A DNA stretch of 24,536 nt from a virus, in IMG/VR virus record IMGVR_UViG_3300040811_001425, positions 1 to 24,536 of that record; one strand, written 5' to 3'. Each line of letters starts with the position of its first letter. Positions within the stretch are counted from its first letter, which is position 1. Under the pieces are notes generated by a model, which worked only from the letters and a program-made list of their open reading frames with translations, ran no database searches and was not told the DNA's origin. The position numbers and the translations under genes are program-made. This document shows, piece by piece, positions 1 through 7,851 of this stretch.

Positions 1-431
1 AAGACGATGACCTTCCTGCTTTTTTAAAACAAGCAAAGAAAAAAGAAAAAGAAGACAAGCAAAAACAAGCAGAATTAGATAAGAAAACAGCGTCAGCGAG
101 AATGACAACTGCACACACAAATGAAGTTGCTGATCTAAATGATGCTTTAAAACATCTGCAAGATTTACTTTTAGATCCTATGATACAAAAAGACAAACAG
201 ACTTGGATGCATATCAAAAAAAGATATGATGAATTGAGATCTACAGGAGAATCAGTGTCAGAAGGAAAAGCCATCACCGAAGAAGAATTCGACGAAGCGG
301 CAGGCAAAAAAGATGCCTGCTATCACAAAGTCAAAGCAAGATACAAAGTATGGCCTTCGGCCTATGCCTCTGGTGCTCTAGTGCAGTGTCGCAAAAAAGG
401 TGCGGCCAACTGGGGTAACAAGAGCGACTGA
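1..431 (+). CDS. C-terminal part of a phage protein ending in a Cys/basic module (5' truncated)
   Basis: The reading frame is open from base 3 to the TGA at 429-431 with no stop, so the gene very probably begins before the window; the ATG at 102 is an alternative start. The upstream codons give a highly charged Lys/Glu/Gln-rich stretch likely to be helical or coiled coil. The last ~40 residues form a compact module, DACYHKVKARYKVWPSAYAS followed by GALVQC and GAANWG, which I recognise as recurring at the ends of marine T4-like phage proteins. The module has two Cys residues and many basic residues; its function is unknown. The next gene starts on the last base of this stop (TGATG), so the two are translationally coupled. 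Virion or scaffold association is only a guess from the charged composition. Confidence 0.7.
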   Translation, partial: DDDLPAFLKQAKKKEKEDKQKQAELDKKTASARMTTAHTNEVADLNDALKHLQDLLLDPMIQKDKQTWMHIKKRYDELRSTGESVSEGKAITEEEFDEAAGKKDACYHKVKARYKVWPSAYASGALVQCRKKGAANWGNKSD

Positions 432-820
432 TGAAACTCACAGATATACTTCAAGAAAAATGCTGGCCCGGATATGAAAAGAAGGGTATGAAAACTATGT
501 TCGGCAAACGTGTGCCAAACTGTGTTAAAAAAGAAGATGTGGACATTTGTGTGAACTGTGGCGAACTAGTTTTTTCAGAATCATTGAACGAAGATCTACG
601 TAAGTGGTTCAAAGACAAATGGGTGCGTTTCGGACCAAAAGGTAAGATCAGAGGCGATTGTGCCAGAGGGTCAAGCAGTGAGGGTAAACCAAAATGTTTG
701 CCACTTTCGAAGGCACGAGCACTTGGCAAGAAGGGCAGAGCCAAAGCGGCATCACGCAAACGCAGGGAAGATCCTAACAAGAATAGAAGAGGCAAAGCAA
801 AAAACGTGAAGACTAAATAG
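431..820 (+). CDS. Small basic protein with two Cys-containing phage modules (DUF5872-like)
   Basis: This 129-residue protein combines two short modules. Residues ~10-35 read KCWPGYEKKGMKTMFGKR then PNCVKK. Residues ~65-129 begin WVRFGPKGKIRGDCARGSSS, continue to PKCLPLSKA and end in a Lys/Arg-rich tail with DPNKNRRGKA. Both are familiar from marine phage hypothetical proteins, and the second resembles the DUF5872 type. Cys pairs in each module could bind metal, but the spacing matches no zinc finger I know. The tail looks suited to nucleic acid contact. It starts within the stop of the previous gene. The stop codon lies inside a TAAATA late-promoter-like box for the next gene. A 114-residue antisense frame here is judged a shadow. 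Confidence 0.75.
   Translation: MKLTDILQEKCWPGYEKKGMKTMFGKRVPNCVKKEDVDICVNCGELVFSESLNEDLRKWFKDKWVRFGPKGKIRGDCARGSSSEGKPKCLPLSKARALGKKGRAKAASRKRREDPNKNRRGKAKNVKTK
814..819 (+). promoter_or_regulatory. Possible T4-type late promoter box TAAATA
   Basis: TAAATA (extended ACTAAATA, 6 of 8 against the T4 late box TATAAATA) overlaps the TAG stop of the upstream gene and lies 14 bases before the ATG at 828. Similar boxes precede the ATGs at 1854 and 17656. Late promoters of T4-like phages need only this box, so the call rests on spacing and recurrence. Confidence 0.35.
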
Positions 821-827
821 TAGCACT

Positions 828-1238
828 ATGAACTTTGATGAATTTGAACAAGCAGAATCACCTAAAATAGGCGACATTCTAACTTTTGAGTTTGGCGATG
901 ATCTAGCAATAGACACTCCGATTGTTGAAATAAACGGCGAAAACATTCTCGTTTACACCGATGATATCACAGGAAATCTTTTATCTGATATAGAAGAGGC
1001 AGAATACAGGGGAAGAAAAGTGCCTTTGGGCAAACCAATGCGTGGTGATGTCAAGAAGTTCAAAGTGTATGTGCGTGATCCAAAAACTAAAAATATCAAA
1101 AAAGTAAATTTTGGTGATCCAAATATGCGTATCAAAAAATCCAATCCCGCAAGACGAAGATCATTCAGAGCACGCCACAACTGTGCCAATCCAGGACCAA
1201 GAACAAAGGCAAGATATTGGTCTTGTCGTAAGTGGTAA
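828..1238 (+). CDS. Phage protein with C-terminal basic Cys module
   Basis: The 136-residue product has two parts. Residues 1-~70 are acidic, with predicted beta strands (IGDILTFEFGDD, ENILVYTDD). Residues ~85-136 are a strongly basic module, KKVNFGDPNMRIKKSNPARR then SFRARHNC, NPGPRTKARYWSCRKW. I recognise this ending from many marine T4-like phage proteins, where it is attached to different N-terminal domains. It has two Cys and a His that could form a metal or disulfide site, and Arg/Lys suited to nucleic acid binding. It is the third consecutive gene with such a tail. The stop overlaps the GTG start of the next gene by 7 bases. Function unknown; late expression is inferred from the TAAATA box. 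Confidence 0.75.
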   Translation: MNFDEFEQAESPKIGDILTFEFGDDLAIDTPIVEINGENILVYTDDITGNLLSDIEEAEYRGRKVPLGKPMRGDVKKFKVYVRDPKTKNIKKVNFGDPNMRIKKSNPARRRSFRARHNCANPGPRTKARYWSCRKW

Positions 1239-1843
1239 AACAACCAGACAAATTCGATCAAGAATGGCTTAACACTGATCCAGAGGATCTTTGGATCTTT
1301 GACAAACTCATACTATCGACCAAACTAGGATACATCTGTGGACCAGCCGGCGTAGATGTGCCGGAAGATGGATTTTATATTGTAAGGCCTTGTATCAACT
1401 TCCTAGGTCTTGGTCTAGGTGCTAACATAGAATTTCTTAGAGCAGATGTGTGGACTGACTCCTTGCCATATGGTACTTTTTGGTGCCAACAGTTCAAAGG
1501 AGATCATATCAGTGTTGACTATAAATGGGGTGATCCACATCTGACTGTGCAGGGTTTCAAATCCGATTACACTTTCACACGTTGGGACCGATGGAGCAAA
1601 ATCGATCATTGCATTGATTTGCCTGAAATTTTGAAACCATTTGCTAAGAAGTATCAATGGATAAACTGTGAATTTATAGGTGGTAATCTAATCGAAGTAC
1701 ATCTGAGATCTAATCCTGATTTTGAATGGGGAAACAAAGAATTCATTCCTGTATGGTCATCACAGTCCATCAATGTTCCAGAGGGTTACAGATATATCAA
1801 ATATCCTGATATACACGGAAGAATTGGTGCTTACATTAAGTAA
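1232..1843 (+). CDS. Conserved hypothetical phage protein, 203 residues
   Basis: The start is a GTG at 1232, seven bases before the upstream stop, giving VKQPDKFDQEWLNTDPEDLW. The protein is rich in Trp, Tyr and Phe, and it has alternating hydrophobic segments (DGFYIVRPCINFLGLGLGAN; GDHISVDYKWGD; WINCEFIGGNLIEVHLR) that suggest a mixed alpha/beta fold. The beginning, with YIVRP and a Gly-rich loop, vaguely recalls ATP-grasp folds, but I see no complete nucleotide-binding motif. No signal peptide or membrane segment is evident. It follows the Cys/basic-tailed genes and its stop TAA is part of a TAAATA box. Function unknown. Confidence 0.7.
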   Translation: MVKQPDKFDQEWLNTDPEDLWIFDKLILSTKLGYICGPAGVDVPEDGFYIVRPCINFLGLGLGANIEFLRADVWTDSLPYGTFWCQQFKGDHISVDYKWGDPHLTVQGFKSDYTFTRWDRWSKIDHCIDLPEILKPFAKKYQWINCEFIGGNLIEVHLRSNPDFEWGNKEFIPVWSSQSINVPEGYRYIKYPDIHGRIGAYIK

Positions 1844-1846
1844 ATA
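1841..1846 (+). promoter_or_regulatory. Possible T4-type late promoter box TAAATA
   Basis: TAAATA begins with the TAA stop of the 203-residue gene and lies 13 bases before the ATG at 1854. Extended AGTAAATA matches TATAAATA at 6 of 8 positions. Its position relative to stop and start repeats the arrangement at 814-819. Confidence 0.35.
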
Positions 1847-1853
1847 TTAGTGT

Positions 1854-1997
1854 ATGAAGATAGCAGAGATCACAAACGTTCCGATCAAAGATCAAACCAA
1901 AAAACCACAGTCTGCAGGTTCGCGTGGACTCAATCTTTTTAAAAAACGTCCTACCAAGCGATTCTTCGACACTCCTATCTCGAGAAAAAAACAATAG
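1854..1997 (+). CDS. Small basic protein, 47 residues
   Basis: ATG at 1854 opens a 47-residue frame ending in TAG at 1995-1997. The protein starts MKIAEITNVPIKDQTKKPQS and ends in a strongly basic stretch with FKKRPTKRFFDTPISRKKQ. Its MK-hydrophobic N-terminus is typical of small marine phage genes (compare MKLTDILQ at 431). It fills an otherwise empty 200-base gap, has a TAAATA box 13 bases upstream, and its stop is shared with the -35 element of the next promoter. No clear Shine-Dalgarno sequence is visible. There are no Cys residues and no membrane segment. Function unknown; DNA binding or a virion role would fit the charge but is not shown. Confidence 0.5.
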   Translation: MKIAEITNVPIKDQTKKPQSAGSRGLNLFKKRPTKRFFDTPISRKKQ

Positions 1998-2023
1998 ACT
2001 TTTTGTAAGATTTGTTTTATAAT
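1995..2023 (+). promoter_or_regulatory. Sigma70-like promoter for dsbA and DNA polymerase
   Basis: TAGACT (1995-2000), a 17-base spacer and TATAAT (2018-2023). The -35 contains the TAG stop of the preceding small gene. Predicted start is about 2030, giving a ~14-base leader that holds AAGGAG (2031-2036) eight bases before the ATG at 2044. The 11 bases GTTTTATAATA around the -10 recur exactly at the clamp and MoxR promoters. Confidence 0.75.
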
Positions 2024-2043
2024 AAATCAAAAGGAGCACTCAT

Positions 2044-2298
2044 ATGAGAACACTAAATTCAGAAGAACAAGCAAAAATAAAATACACACTAGAAAGTGGC
2101 ATCAAAGTAAAACAAGAAATGAAAGATCTATCAGAAGGTTTGAGAGACACTGTGAAAGCAGTGGCAGAAGAACTAGAAATCAAACCGGCACTATTAAACA
2201 AAGCAATCAATGTGGCATTCAAGCAATCATTAGATGCTGAAAAAGATGATATTGCAGAACTAGAAGAAATACTTGTATTAGCAAAGATATCAGCGTAG
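2044..2298 (+). CDS. dsbA: DsbA-like dsDNA-binding transcription regulator
   Basis: The 84-residue protein is almost all helix and charged. Its central part, KVKQEMKDLSEGLRDTVKAV followed by AEELEIKPALLNKAINVAFK, resembles T4 DsbA, where a K-rich helix precedes an ELGV-type turn and a second helix. T4 DsbA is about 89 residues and binds double-stranded DNA at late promoters. The acidic C-terminus and lack of Cys also fit. A strong Shine-Dalgarno sequence, AAGGAG, sits eight bases before the ATG, and a sigma70-like promoter lies just upstream. Nine bases separate it from the polymerase gene, so the two are likely cotranscribed. The assignment rests on recalled similarity over ~45 residues; a different small helical DNA-binding protein is possible. 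Confidence 0.6.
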   Translation: MRTLNSEEQAKIKYTLESGIKVKQEMKDLSEGLRDTVKAVAEELEIKPALLNKAINVAFKQSLDAEKDDIAELEEILVLAKISA

Positions 2299-2307
2299 TA
2301 TTAGTCA

Positions 2308-4944
2308 ATGAGTTATGTAGACGCTTATTTTGATCGAGAAGCAGATAAGATATCTGTGGTCGAACGAATAAATGGTGAACGGAGATATGTGGAATACCCG
2401 GCTCGCTATGTGGCGTACTATGACGACCCCAAAGGCAAGTTTAAATCCGTGTATGGCACTCCGGTGTCACGCATTGCCACAAAATCAGGTAAGTTGTTTA
2501 AAAGGGAACTGGCTATGCAGTCAGGCAAGCGGATGTATGAGTCTGACATCAATCCTATATTTCGTTGCTTGGAAGAAAATTATCTAAACAAAGATGCACC
2601 AGAACTGCAAGTGGCGTTCTTTGACATCGAGGTAGATTTCGACCCTAATAAAGGTTATGCCAAGCCAGCAGATGCCTGGGCACCGATTATTTCTATCACA
2701 GTATATCTGCAATGGTTGGATCAATTGATATCATTGGCCATCCCTCCCAAAGATTTTCCCAATCCAGAAATCATCGAAAAAGAATTTGAAAATACAATGC
2801 TGTGTGAGTCAGAAGCGGATATGTTGAACAAGTTCATTGCACTCATAGAAGATGCTGATGTGCTGAGTGGGTGGAACTCGGAAGGTTTTGATATTCCCTA
2901 CACAGTGAACAGAATACAAAAGGTGATGTCAAAAGACGACACAAGACGTCTGTGCCTGTGGAATTCATATCCACGCAAAAGATTATTTGAAAGATTTGGC
3001 AACGAAGAAGTCACATACGACATCATTGGCAGGGTGCATTTAGACTATATGCAGTTGTATAGGAAATACACCTATGAAGAAAGGCACTCTTATGCTTTAG
3101 ACTTCATCTCCAAGATGGAGTTGGGGGAACAAAAGACTCCGTATGAAGGCACATTGGATCAATTGTACAACAAAGATTTTGTGAAGTTCATCGAATACAA
3201 CAGACAAGACGTGGCACTGTTGGGTAGATTGGATGAAAAACTAAAATTTATTGCACTATCCAACGAACTAGCACATCAAAACACTGTGTTGATACAAACA
3301 ACAATGGGTGCTGTGGCAGTTACAGAACAAGGCATCATCAATGAAGCACACAGGCGTGGCATGGTTGTGCCCGACAGGGTAAGACGTGAACCAGGATCAG
3401 ATCCTGCGGCAGGTGCCTATGTGGCGTATCCCAAGAAAGGATTGCACGACTGGATTGGATCTATTGACATCAACTCACTGTATCCTTCTGTGATTAGAGC
3501 ATTGAATATGGCCCCCGAAACTATCGTTGGTCAATTACGCCAAACACTCACAGAAGAAGAAATCGAACGCAGAATGACTATGGAAAAGAAATCGTTCGCT
3601 GGTGCTTGGGAAGGTGAATTTGGATCTATGGAGTATCAGGCTGTGATGCGTAAAGACAGAGCACAATCTATCACAATCGATTGGGAAACTGGAGAATCCA
3701 ACATTTTGAGTGCCGCAGAAGTTTATGAATTGATATTCAATTCAGATCAACCATGGATGTTATCCGCGAATGGCACAATATTCACTCACGAATTTGCTGG
3801 AGTAATTCCAGGACTGTTAGAACGTTGGTATGCAGAACGCCAAGAACTACAAGTCAAAAGGAAAAAGGCCATTGATGCAGGCAACAAAACAGAGATAGCA
3901 TTCTGGGACAAGCGACAATTGGTCAAAAAGATTAACTTGAATAGTTTGTATGGTGCAATTCTAAATCCTGGTTGCAGATTTTTTGACACACGCATAGGAC
4001 AATCAACCACGCTGACAGGCAGATGCATCACTAAACATATGGCCGCTAAGACCAATGAAATAATCTGTGGCGAATATGACTACAGAGGGCCATCCATAAT
4101 CTACGGTGACACAGATTCTGTTTATTTCTCAGCATATGAATCACTCAAGACAGAAATCGATGCAGGCAACATTCCATGGACGAAAGAATCTGTGGTGCAG
4201 TTGTATGACTCTGTAGCCGGAGAAGTCAACAAGTCTTTTCCAAAATATATGATAGACGCTTTCAACAGTCCGAGTAGTTATGGAAAATTGATAGCAGGTG
4301 GCAGAGAAGCAGTGGGATCAAAAGGATTGTTCATCACAAAGAAAAGATATGCAATGAAAATATATGATCTGGAGGGAGAACCTGTGGATAAAATCAAAGC
4401 AATGGGTCTTGACTTGAAACGTTCTGACACTCCTGCATATATTCAAGACTTCTTATCTGATGTATTAGACAAAGTATTGATGGGTATAGGCGAAGAAGAA
4501 GTTATGGAATTTATTGCTGACTTCCGTTTGGAATTCAAAAAAATGCCTGGCTGGGAAAAAGGTTCTCCAAGACGTGTAAACAAACTCACAGAATATCATT
4601 CTCGTGAAAAACGCAAAGGCAAGATCAATATGCCAGGACACGTGAGGGCGGCGATCAATTGGAACACTCTAAAAAAAGTCTACAACGACAGATATTCCAT
4701 GGACATCATCGATGGACAAAAATGTATTGTTTGCAAACTGCGTGACAATCCCATGGGATACACATCTATCGCATATCCAACAGATGAATTGAGAATTCCT
4801 GATTGGTTCAAGGAGTTACCATTCGCAGATGATGAAATGGAATCCACACTAATCAACAAAAAACTTGATAACCTAATTGGTGTACTGGATTGGAATCTTG
4901 GAAATTCCGAAGCAGAAAATACCTTTGACAAATTATTTGGTTAG
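2308..4944 (+). CDS. 43: Family B replicative DNA polymerase (T4 gp43-like)
   Basis: The 878-residue protein (T4 gp43 is 898) has an intact 3'-5' exonuclease and polymerase. Exonuclease motifs: FFDIEVDF with D106/E108 (Exo I), NSEGFDIPY with D195 (Exo II) and YNRQDVALL with Y297/D301 (Exo III). Polymerase motifs: DINSLYPSVIR with D387 (A), KKINLNSLYGAIL with K541 (B) and YGDTDSVYF with D601/D603 (C). All catalytic acids are present, so it should be an active proofreading replicase. The C-terminus ends NTFDKLFG, reminiscent of the short hydrophobic tail by which T4/RB69 polymerase contacts the clamp. The clamp gene follows directly; T4 places regA, 62 and 44 between them. No inteins or insertions are visible. 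The start ATG at 2308 has only a weak ribosome site. Confidence 0.97.
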   Translation: MSYVDAYFDREADKISVVERINGERRYVEYPARYVAYYDDPKGKFKSVYGTPVSRIATKSGKLFKRELAMQSGKRMYESDINPIFRCLEENYLNKDAPELQVAFFDIEVDFDPNKGYAKPADAWAPIISITVYLQWLDQLISLAIPPKDFPNPEIIEKEFENTMLCESEADMLNKFIALIEDADVLSGWNSEGFDIPYTVNRIQKVMSKDDTRRLCLWNSYPRKRLFERFGNEEVTYDIIGRVHLDYMQLYRKYTYEERHSYALDFISKMELGEQKTPYEGTLDQLYNKDFVKFIEYNRQDVALLGRLDEKLKFIALSNELAHQNTVLIQTTMGAVAVTEQGIINEAHRRGMVVPDRVRREPGSDPAAGAYVAYPKKGLHDWIGSIDINSLYPSVIRALNMAPETIVGQLRQTLTEEEIERRMTMEKKSFAGAWEGEFGSMEYQAVMRKDRAQSITIDWETGESNILSAAEVYELIFNSDQPWMLSANGTIFTHEFAGVIPGLLERWYAERQELQVKRKKAIDAGNKTEIAFWDKRQLVKKINLNSLYGAILNPGCRFFDTRIGQSTTLTGRCITKHMAAKTNEIICGEYDYRGPSIIYGDTDSVYFSAYESLKTEIDAGNIPWTKESVVQLYDSVAGEVNKSFPKYMIDAFNSPSSYGKLIAGGREAVGSKGLFITKKRYAMKIYDLEGEPVDKIKAMGLDLKRSDTPAYIQDFLSDVLDKVLMGIGEEEVMEFIADFRLEFKKMPGWEKGSPRRVNKLTEYHSREKRKGKINMPGHVRAAINWNTLKKVYNDRYSMDIIDGQKCIVCKLRDNPMGYTSIAYPTDELRIPDWFKELPFADDEMESTLINKKLDNLIGVLDWNLGNSEAENTFDKLFG

Positions 4945-4946
4945 TG

Positions 4947-4975
4947 TTGACTTATTTTACTAAAAGTTTTATAAT
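4947..4975 (+). promoter_or_regulatory. Sigma70-like promoter for the sliding clamp
   Basis: TTGACT (4947-4952), 17 bases, TATAAT (4970-4975): 11 of 12 consensus bases. It starts two bases after the polymerase stop. Predicted start near 4982 leaves a 15-base leader with AGGAG (4983-4987) nine bases before the ATG at 4997. It shares GTTTTATAATA with the promoters at 1995 and 18389. Confidence 0.85.
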
Positions 4976-4996
4976 AAGGGATAGGAGATACACATA

Positions 4997-5734
4997 ATGA
5001 AAGATATATTACAAGACATCGTCAAACACACACATTCATTAGGATTTATTGATCTTGTGAAAATTGTAGGCGATGACAAAAAGACTGAAATGGATGCAAT
5101 GGCTGAAGATAGATCAGTTGTTGTAAAAGCAGATTTTAAAAATCCTGTGAACGAAATGCAAGGAACTTTTGGAATGCCAAATCTAGGAAAATTAGATATT
5201 TTATTGAAATTGCCTGTGTACAAAGACAAAGCACAGATAACCATAAACAGCCAAGACAGAAACGGTGATACAGTTCCTGTAGGATTACACTTTGAAAATG
5301 ATACAAAGGATTTTGAAAATGATTATCGTTTTATGAATTCAGAAATAGTGAATGAAAAACTAAAGTCAGTGAAGTTCAGAGGCGTAAATTGGCACGTGAC
5401 TATCAAACCAACAATGCCAGATGTGCAGAGATTAAATTTCCAGGCACAGGCCAATTCCGAAGAAGGAACATTTGTTGTAAGCACTGACGGTGATAAATTA
5501 AAATTCAAATTTGGAGACGCATCATCACACGCAGGCGAGTTTGTGTTTGCACAAGGTATAAACGGCAAACTTGAAAAATCTTGGGCATGGCCGGTGGCAC
5601 AGGTTACACAGATCCTAAAACTGATCGAATCTAACGAATGTGAAATGGCATTCTCAGATGATGGTGCTTTACAGATTACTTTAGACTCCGGTATAGCGTC
5701 ATATCAATACATACTACCAGCACAAAGCAAGTAA
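4997..5734 (+). CDS. 45: DNA polymerase sliding clamp (T4 gp45-like)
   Basis: The 245-residue product (T4 gp45 is 228) has the clamp pattern: an N-terminal helix and strands ILQDIVKHTHSLGFIDLVKI, the segment GTFGMPNLGKLDILLKLPVY typical of the gp45 N-terminal domain, and a second domain with repeated strands (GTFVVSTDGDKLKFKFGDAS, ITLDSGIASYQYILPAQSK). Gp45 forms a trimeric ring that tethers the polymerase and, in T4, also activates late transcription with gp33 and gp55. It has its own promoter and good ribosome site. The iron permease gene begins one base after its stop. The clamp-loader genes 44 and 62, which usually neighbour 45, are not in this window. Confidence 0.9.
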   Translation: MKDILQDIVKHTHSLGFIDLVKIVGDDKKTEMDAMAEDRSVVVKADFKNPVNEMQGTFGMPNLGKLDILLKLPVYKDKAQITINSQDRNGDTVPVGLHFENDTKDFENDYRFMNSEIVNEKLKSVKFRGVNWHVTIKPTMPDVQRLNFQAQANSEEGTFVVSTDGDKLKFKFGDASSHAGEFVFAQGINGKLEKSWAWPVAQVTQILKLIESNECEMAFSDDGALQITLDSGIASYQYILPAQSK

Positions 5735-5735
5735 T

Positions 5736-6395
5736 ATGGAAACTTTGCCGTTAACTCAATCTTTTTTTATTGTATTCAGAGAAGGATTTGAAATTGCTTT
5801 AATCCTTTCACTGATATTCAATTATATCAAAAACTACAACAATGCCCTGTGCGAAAAGGGATCAGTTGCAGATACGAGAGCGAAAAAATATGTGTATCTC
5901 GGTATTGTGTTTGCAACCATTGTAAGTTTTATAATTGCTTGGGCATTCACAGAATACAGCAACACTTTGACACACGACCATGAAGAAATGTTTGAGGGCA
6001 TCACAATGATCATTGCTTCATTAATGTTATTCTATGTGGCTATATGGTGCCATGGAGCAAAACAACACGTGGAAGGTAAAGTTGACAAAGCAATCAGTCA
6101 AGGCGCGGCATTGGCATTGGCGTTCACTGTGTTTTTTGCAATCATCCGGGAAGGATTTGAAATTGTTTTATTTTATGCGGCCATACTTTCAGACAGCAAT
6201 GATCTAAATAGCATCTTAATGGGAGGATGGTTAGGACTAATCGTGTTAGGATTTGTGGTGTTTGCAATGAACAAGGCCATCATAAAAATGCCAATTGGGT
6301 TGTTTTTCAAGGCAAGTTCTGTTTTACTAATTGTGTTGGCCCTGTATTTTGGTTACAGTGGTATAGAGGAGATATTGGAAGTAATCAATGAGTAA
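5736..6395 (+). CDS. FTR1-family iron permease
   Basis: A 219-residue membrane protein with the two REGFE motifs that define the FTR1/EfeU family: R15-E19 in the first membrane segment and R138-E142 in the fourth. The glutamates and arginine bind ferric iron during transport in this family. Six hydrophobic segments are visible, at about residues 9-31, 52-74, 88-107, 123-151, 160-182 and 187-210. Bacterial EfeU is longer (~275) with seven segments, so this is a compact version. A His/Glu-rich loop (THDHEEMFEG, residues ~78-88) faces between segments 2 and 3. It starts one base after the clamp stop and overlaps dpdA by 8 bases, so it is embedded in the phage operon rather than a stray host fragment. 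It likely acts in the host inner membrane as an auxiliary metabolic gene; iron specificity is inferred. Confidence 0.88.
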   Translation: METLPLTQSFFIVFREGFEIALILSLIFNYIKNYNNALCEKGSVADTRAKKYVYLGIVFATIVSFIIAWAFTEYSNTLTHDHEEMFEGITMIIASLMLFYVAIWCHGAKQHVEGKVDKAISQGAALALAFTVFFAIIREGFEIVLFYAAILSDSNDLNSILMGGWLGLIVLGFVVFAMNKAIIKMPIGLFFKASSVLLIVLALYFGYSGIEEILEVINE

Positions 6396-7851
6396 CATAA
6401 ATCTAACTGAAACACAAAAAGATTATGCAATTTTTTTGCCAGCGGTCAGTGGATTCTATGCAACATTCATAGGCAAACAACAATCATCAGAGTATGTAGA
6501 AACTGCCCGTATCCCTTCGAACTTCAAACACGGTGTGGAGAGTCTAAACTTCCTTAATGACAAAGAAGGTCAATTCAAATACCGTTGGTGTTTGTATTCG
6601 GCAGGCCACGCTGACCTAGACGTAAACAGAGATTCGCCGAAGGAAGATATGTTTAGGAAAAGGAACAGATCAACATCTTGGTCACTGGGTGACTCGGGCG
6701 GATTCCAAATTGGTAAAGGCGTTTGGGAAGGTGATTGGAAAGATCCTAACTGTCCTAAAGCAAAAAAGAAACGTGAGCAGGTTCTTGCGTGGATGGATGC
6801 ATATATGGACTATGGTATGATCCTTGATATTCCGGCCTGGGTGGCACGTTCGCCCAAAGGACAAAAGGCTACAGGCATTTCCACTTACGAAGAAGCCTGT
6901 CAGGCCACCAACATCAACAATGAATATTTTATGAAGCATCGCTCAGGTGCCTGTAAGTTCTTAAATGTTTTACAGGGTGAAAATCACACCGAAGCAGATG
7001 ATTGGTATGAGAGAATGAAAAAATTCTGTGATCCCAAACAGTATCCGGACACACACTTCAATGGTTGGTCCATGGGTGGACAGAATATGTGTGATATACA
7101 CCTTGTGCTCAAAAGACTTGTTGCACTGAGATTTGATGGATTGCTAGAAAAAGGCGTTCACGATTTTATGCACTTCTTAGGAACGTCAAAACTTGAGTGG
7201 GCCACACTGCTCACAGACATACAGAGATCAGTGCGTAAGCATCATAATGAAAACTTTACGATCACATTCGACTGTGCATCTCCCTTCTTAGCAACTGCCA
7301 ATGGGCAAGTTTATTGCCAGGTAGAGACAGAAGACAGATCAAAATGGGTTTATAGAATGGTGCCTTCTATTGATGACAAAAAACTTGCAACAGACAATAC
7401 TCCATTTGCAGAGGCTTTTGTCAGAGAAGGTAAACACACATCATTTTTAGACTCTCCTATCACAGACGGCCTTAAAGCCAAAGATGTATGCATATATGCT
7501 CCTGGTGATTTGAACAAAATTGGCAAAGAAGGTAAAACATCTTGGGACTCATTCTCTTATGCGATACTGATGGGACACAATGTATGGACTCACATAAATG
7601 CAGTGCAAGAAGCAAATAGGCAGTATGACAATGGTCGTATTCCAAATATGTTGATTCAAGAATCATTTGACCGAGTAGCATTCAAAGACATAGTTGAGGC
7701 TATTTTTGCTACTGACGACAGAGATGTTGCAAACGCAGTAGTAGAAGAGTATTCTAAATATTGGATGAGTATAATCGGAACTAGAGGAGCAACTGGCAAA
7801 AAAACTGTAAATGCATCAACACAATTTAGCAACCTATTCGAGGAGGTATAA
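6388..7851 (+). CDS. dpdA: DpdA-like 7-deazaguanine transferase (TGT superfamily)
   Basis: The 487-residue protein has the tRNA-guanine transglycosylase signatures: DSGGFQ with D102, the base-binding and general-acid region, and FDCASP with D295, matching the FDCxxP nucleophile motif of TGT. NVLQGE and the MHFLGTSK region match further barrel elements, and a HNVWTHINA segment lies nearer the C-terminus. The zinc site CxCxxC...H found near the C-terminus of bacterial TGT is not seen. A phage TGT-like protein of this length, beside folE, queD and queE, is best read as DpdA, which exchanges guanine in DNA for a deazaguanine base. Action on tRNA cannot be excluded from sequence alone. Its ATG overlaps the iron permease by 8 bases, and the next gene follows the TAA directly behind AGGAGGT. 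Confidence 0.82.
   Translation: MSNINLTETQKDYAIFLPAVSGFYATFIGKQQSSEYVETARIPSNFKHGVESLNFLNDKEGQFKYRWCLYSAGHADLDVNRDSPKEDMFRKRNRSTSWSLGDSGGFQIGKGVWEGDWKDPNCPKAKKKREQVLAWMDAYMDYGMILDIPAWVARSPKGQKATGISTYEEACQATNINNEYFMKHRSGACKFLNVLQGENHTEADDWYERMKKFCDPKQYPDTHFNGWSMGGQNMCDIHLVLKRLVALRFDGLLEKGVHDFMHFLGTSKLEWATLLTDIQRSVRKHHNENFTITFDCASPFLATANGQVYCQVETEDRSKWVYRMVPSIDDKKLATDNTPFAEAFVREGKHTSFLDSPITDGLKAKDVCIYAPGDLNKIGKEGKTSWDSFSYAILMGHNVWTHINAVQEANRQYDNGRIPNMLIQESFDRVAFKDIVEAIFATDDRDVANAVVEEYSKYWMSIIGTRGATGKKTVNASTQFSNLFEEV

Noticed and set aside
451-795. A 114-codon frame on the minus strand opposite the DUF5872-like gene
   Set aside because: It lies wholly over a recognisable phage gene, shows no family pattern and lacks a ribosome site; it is a composition shadow.
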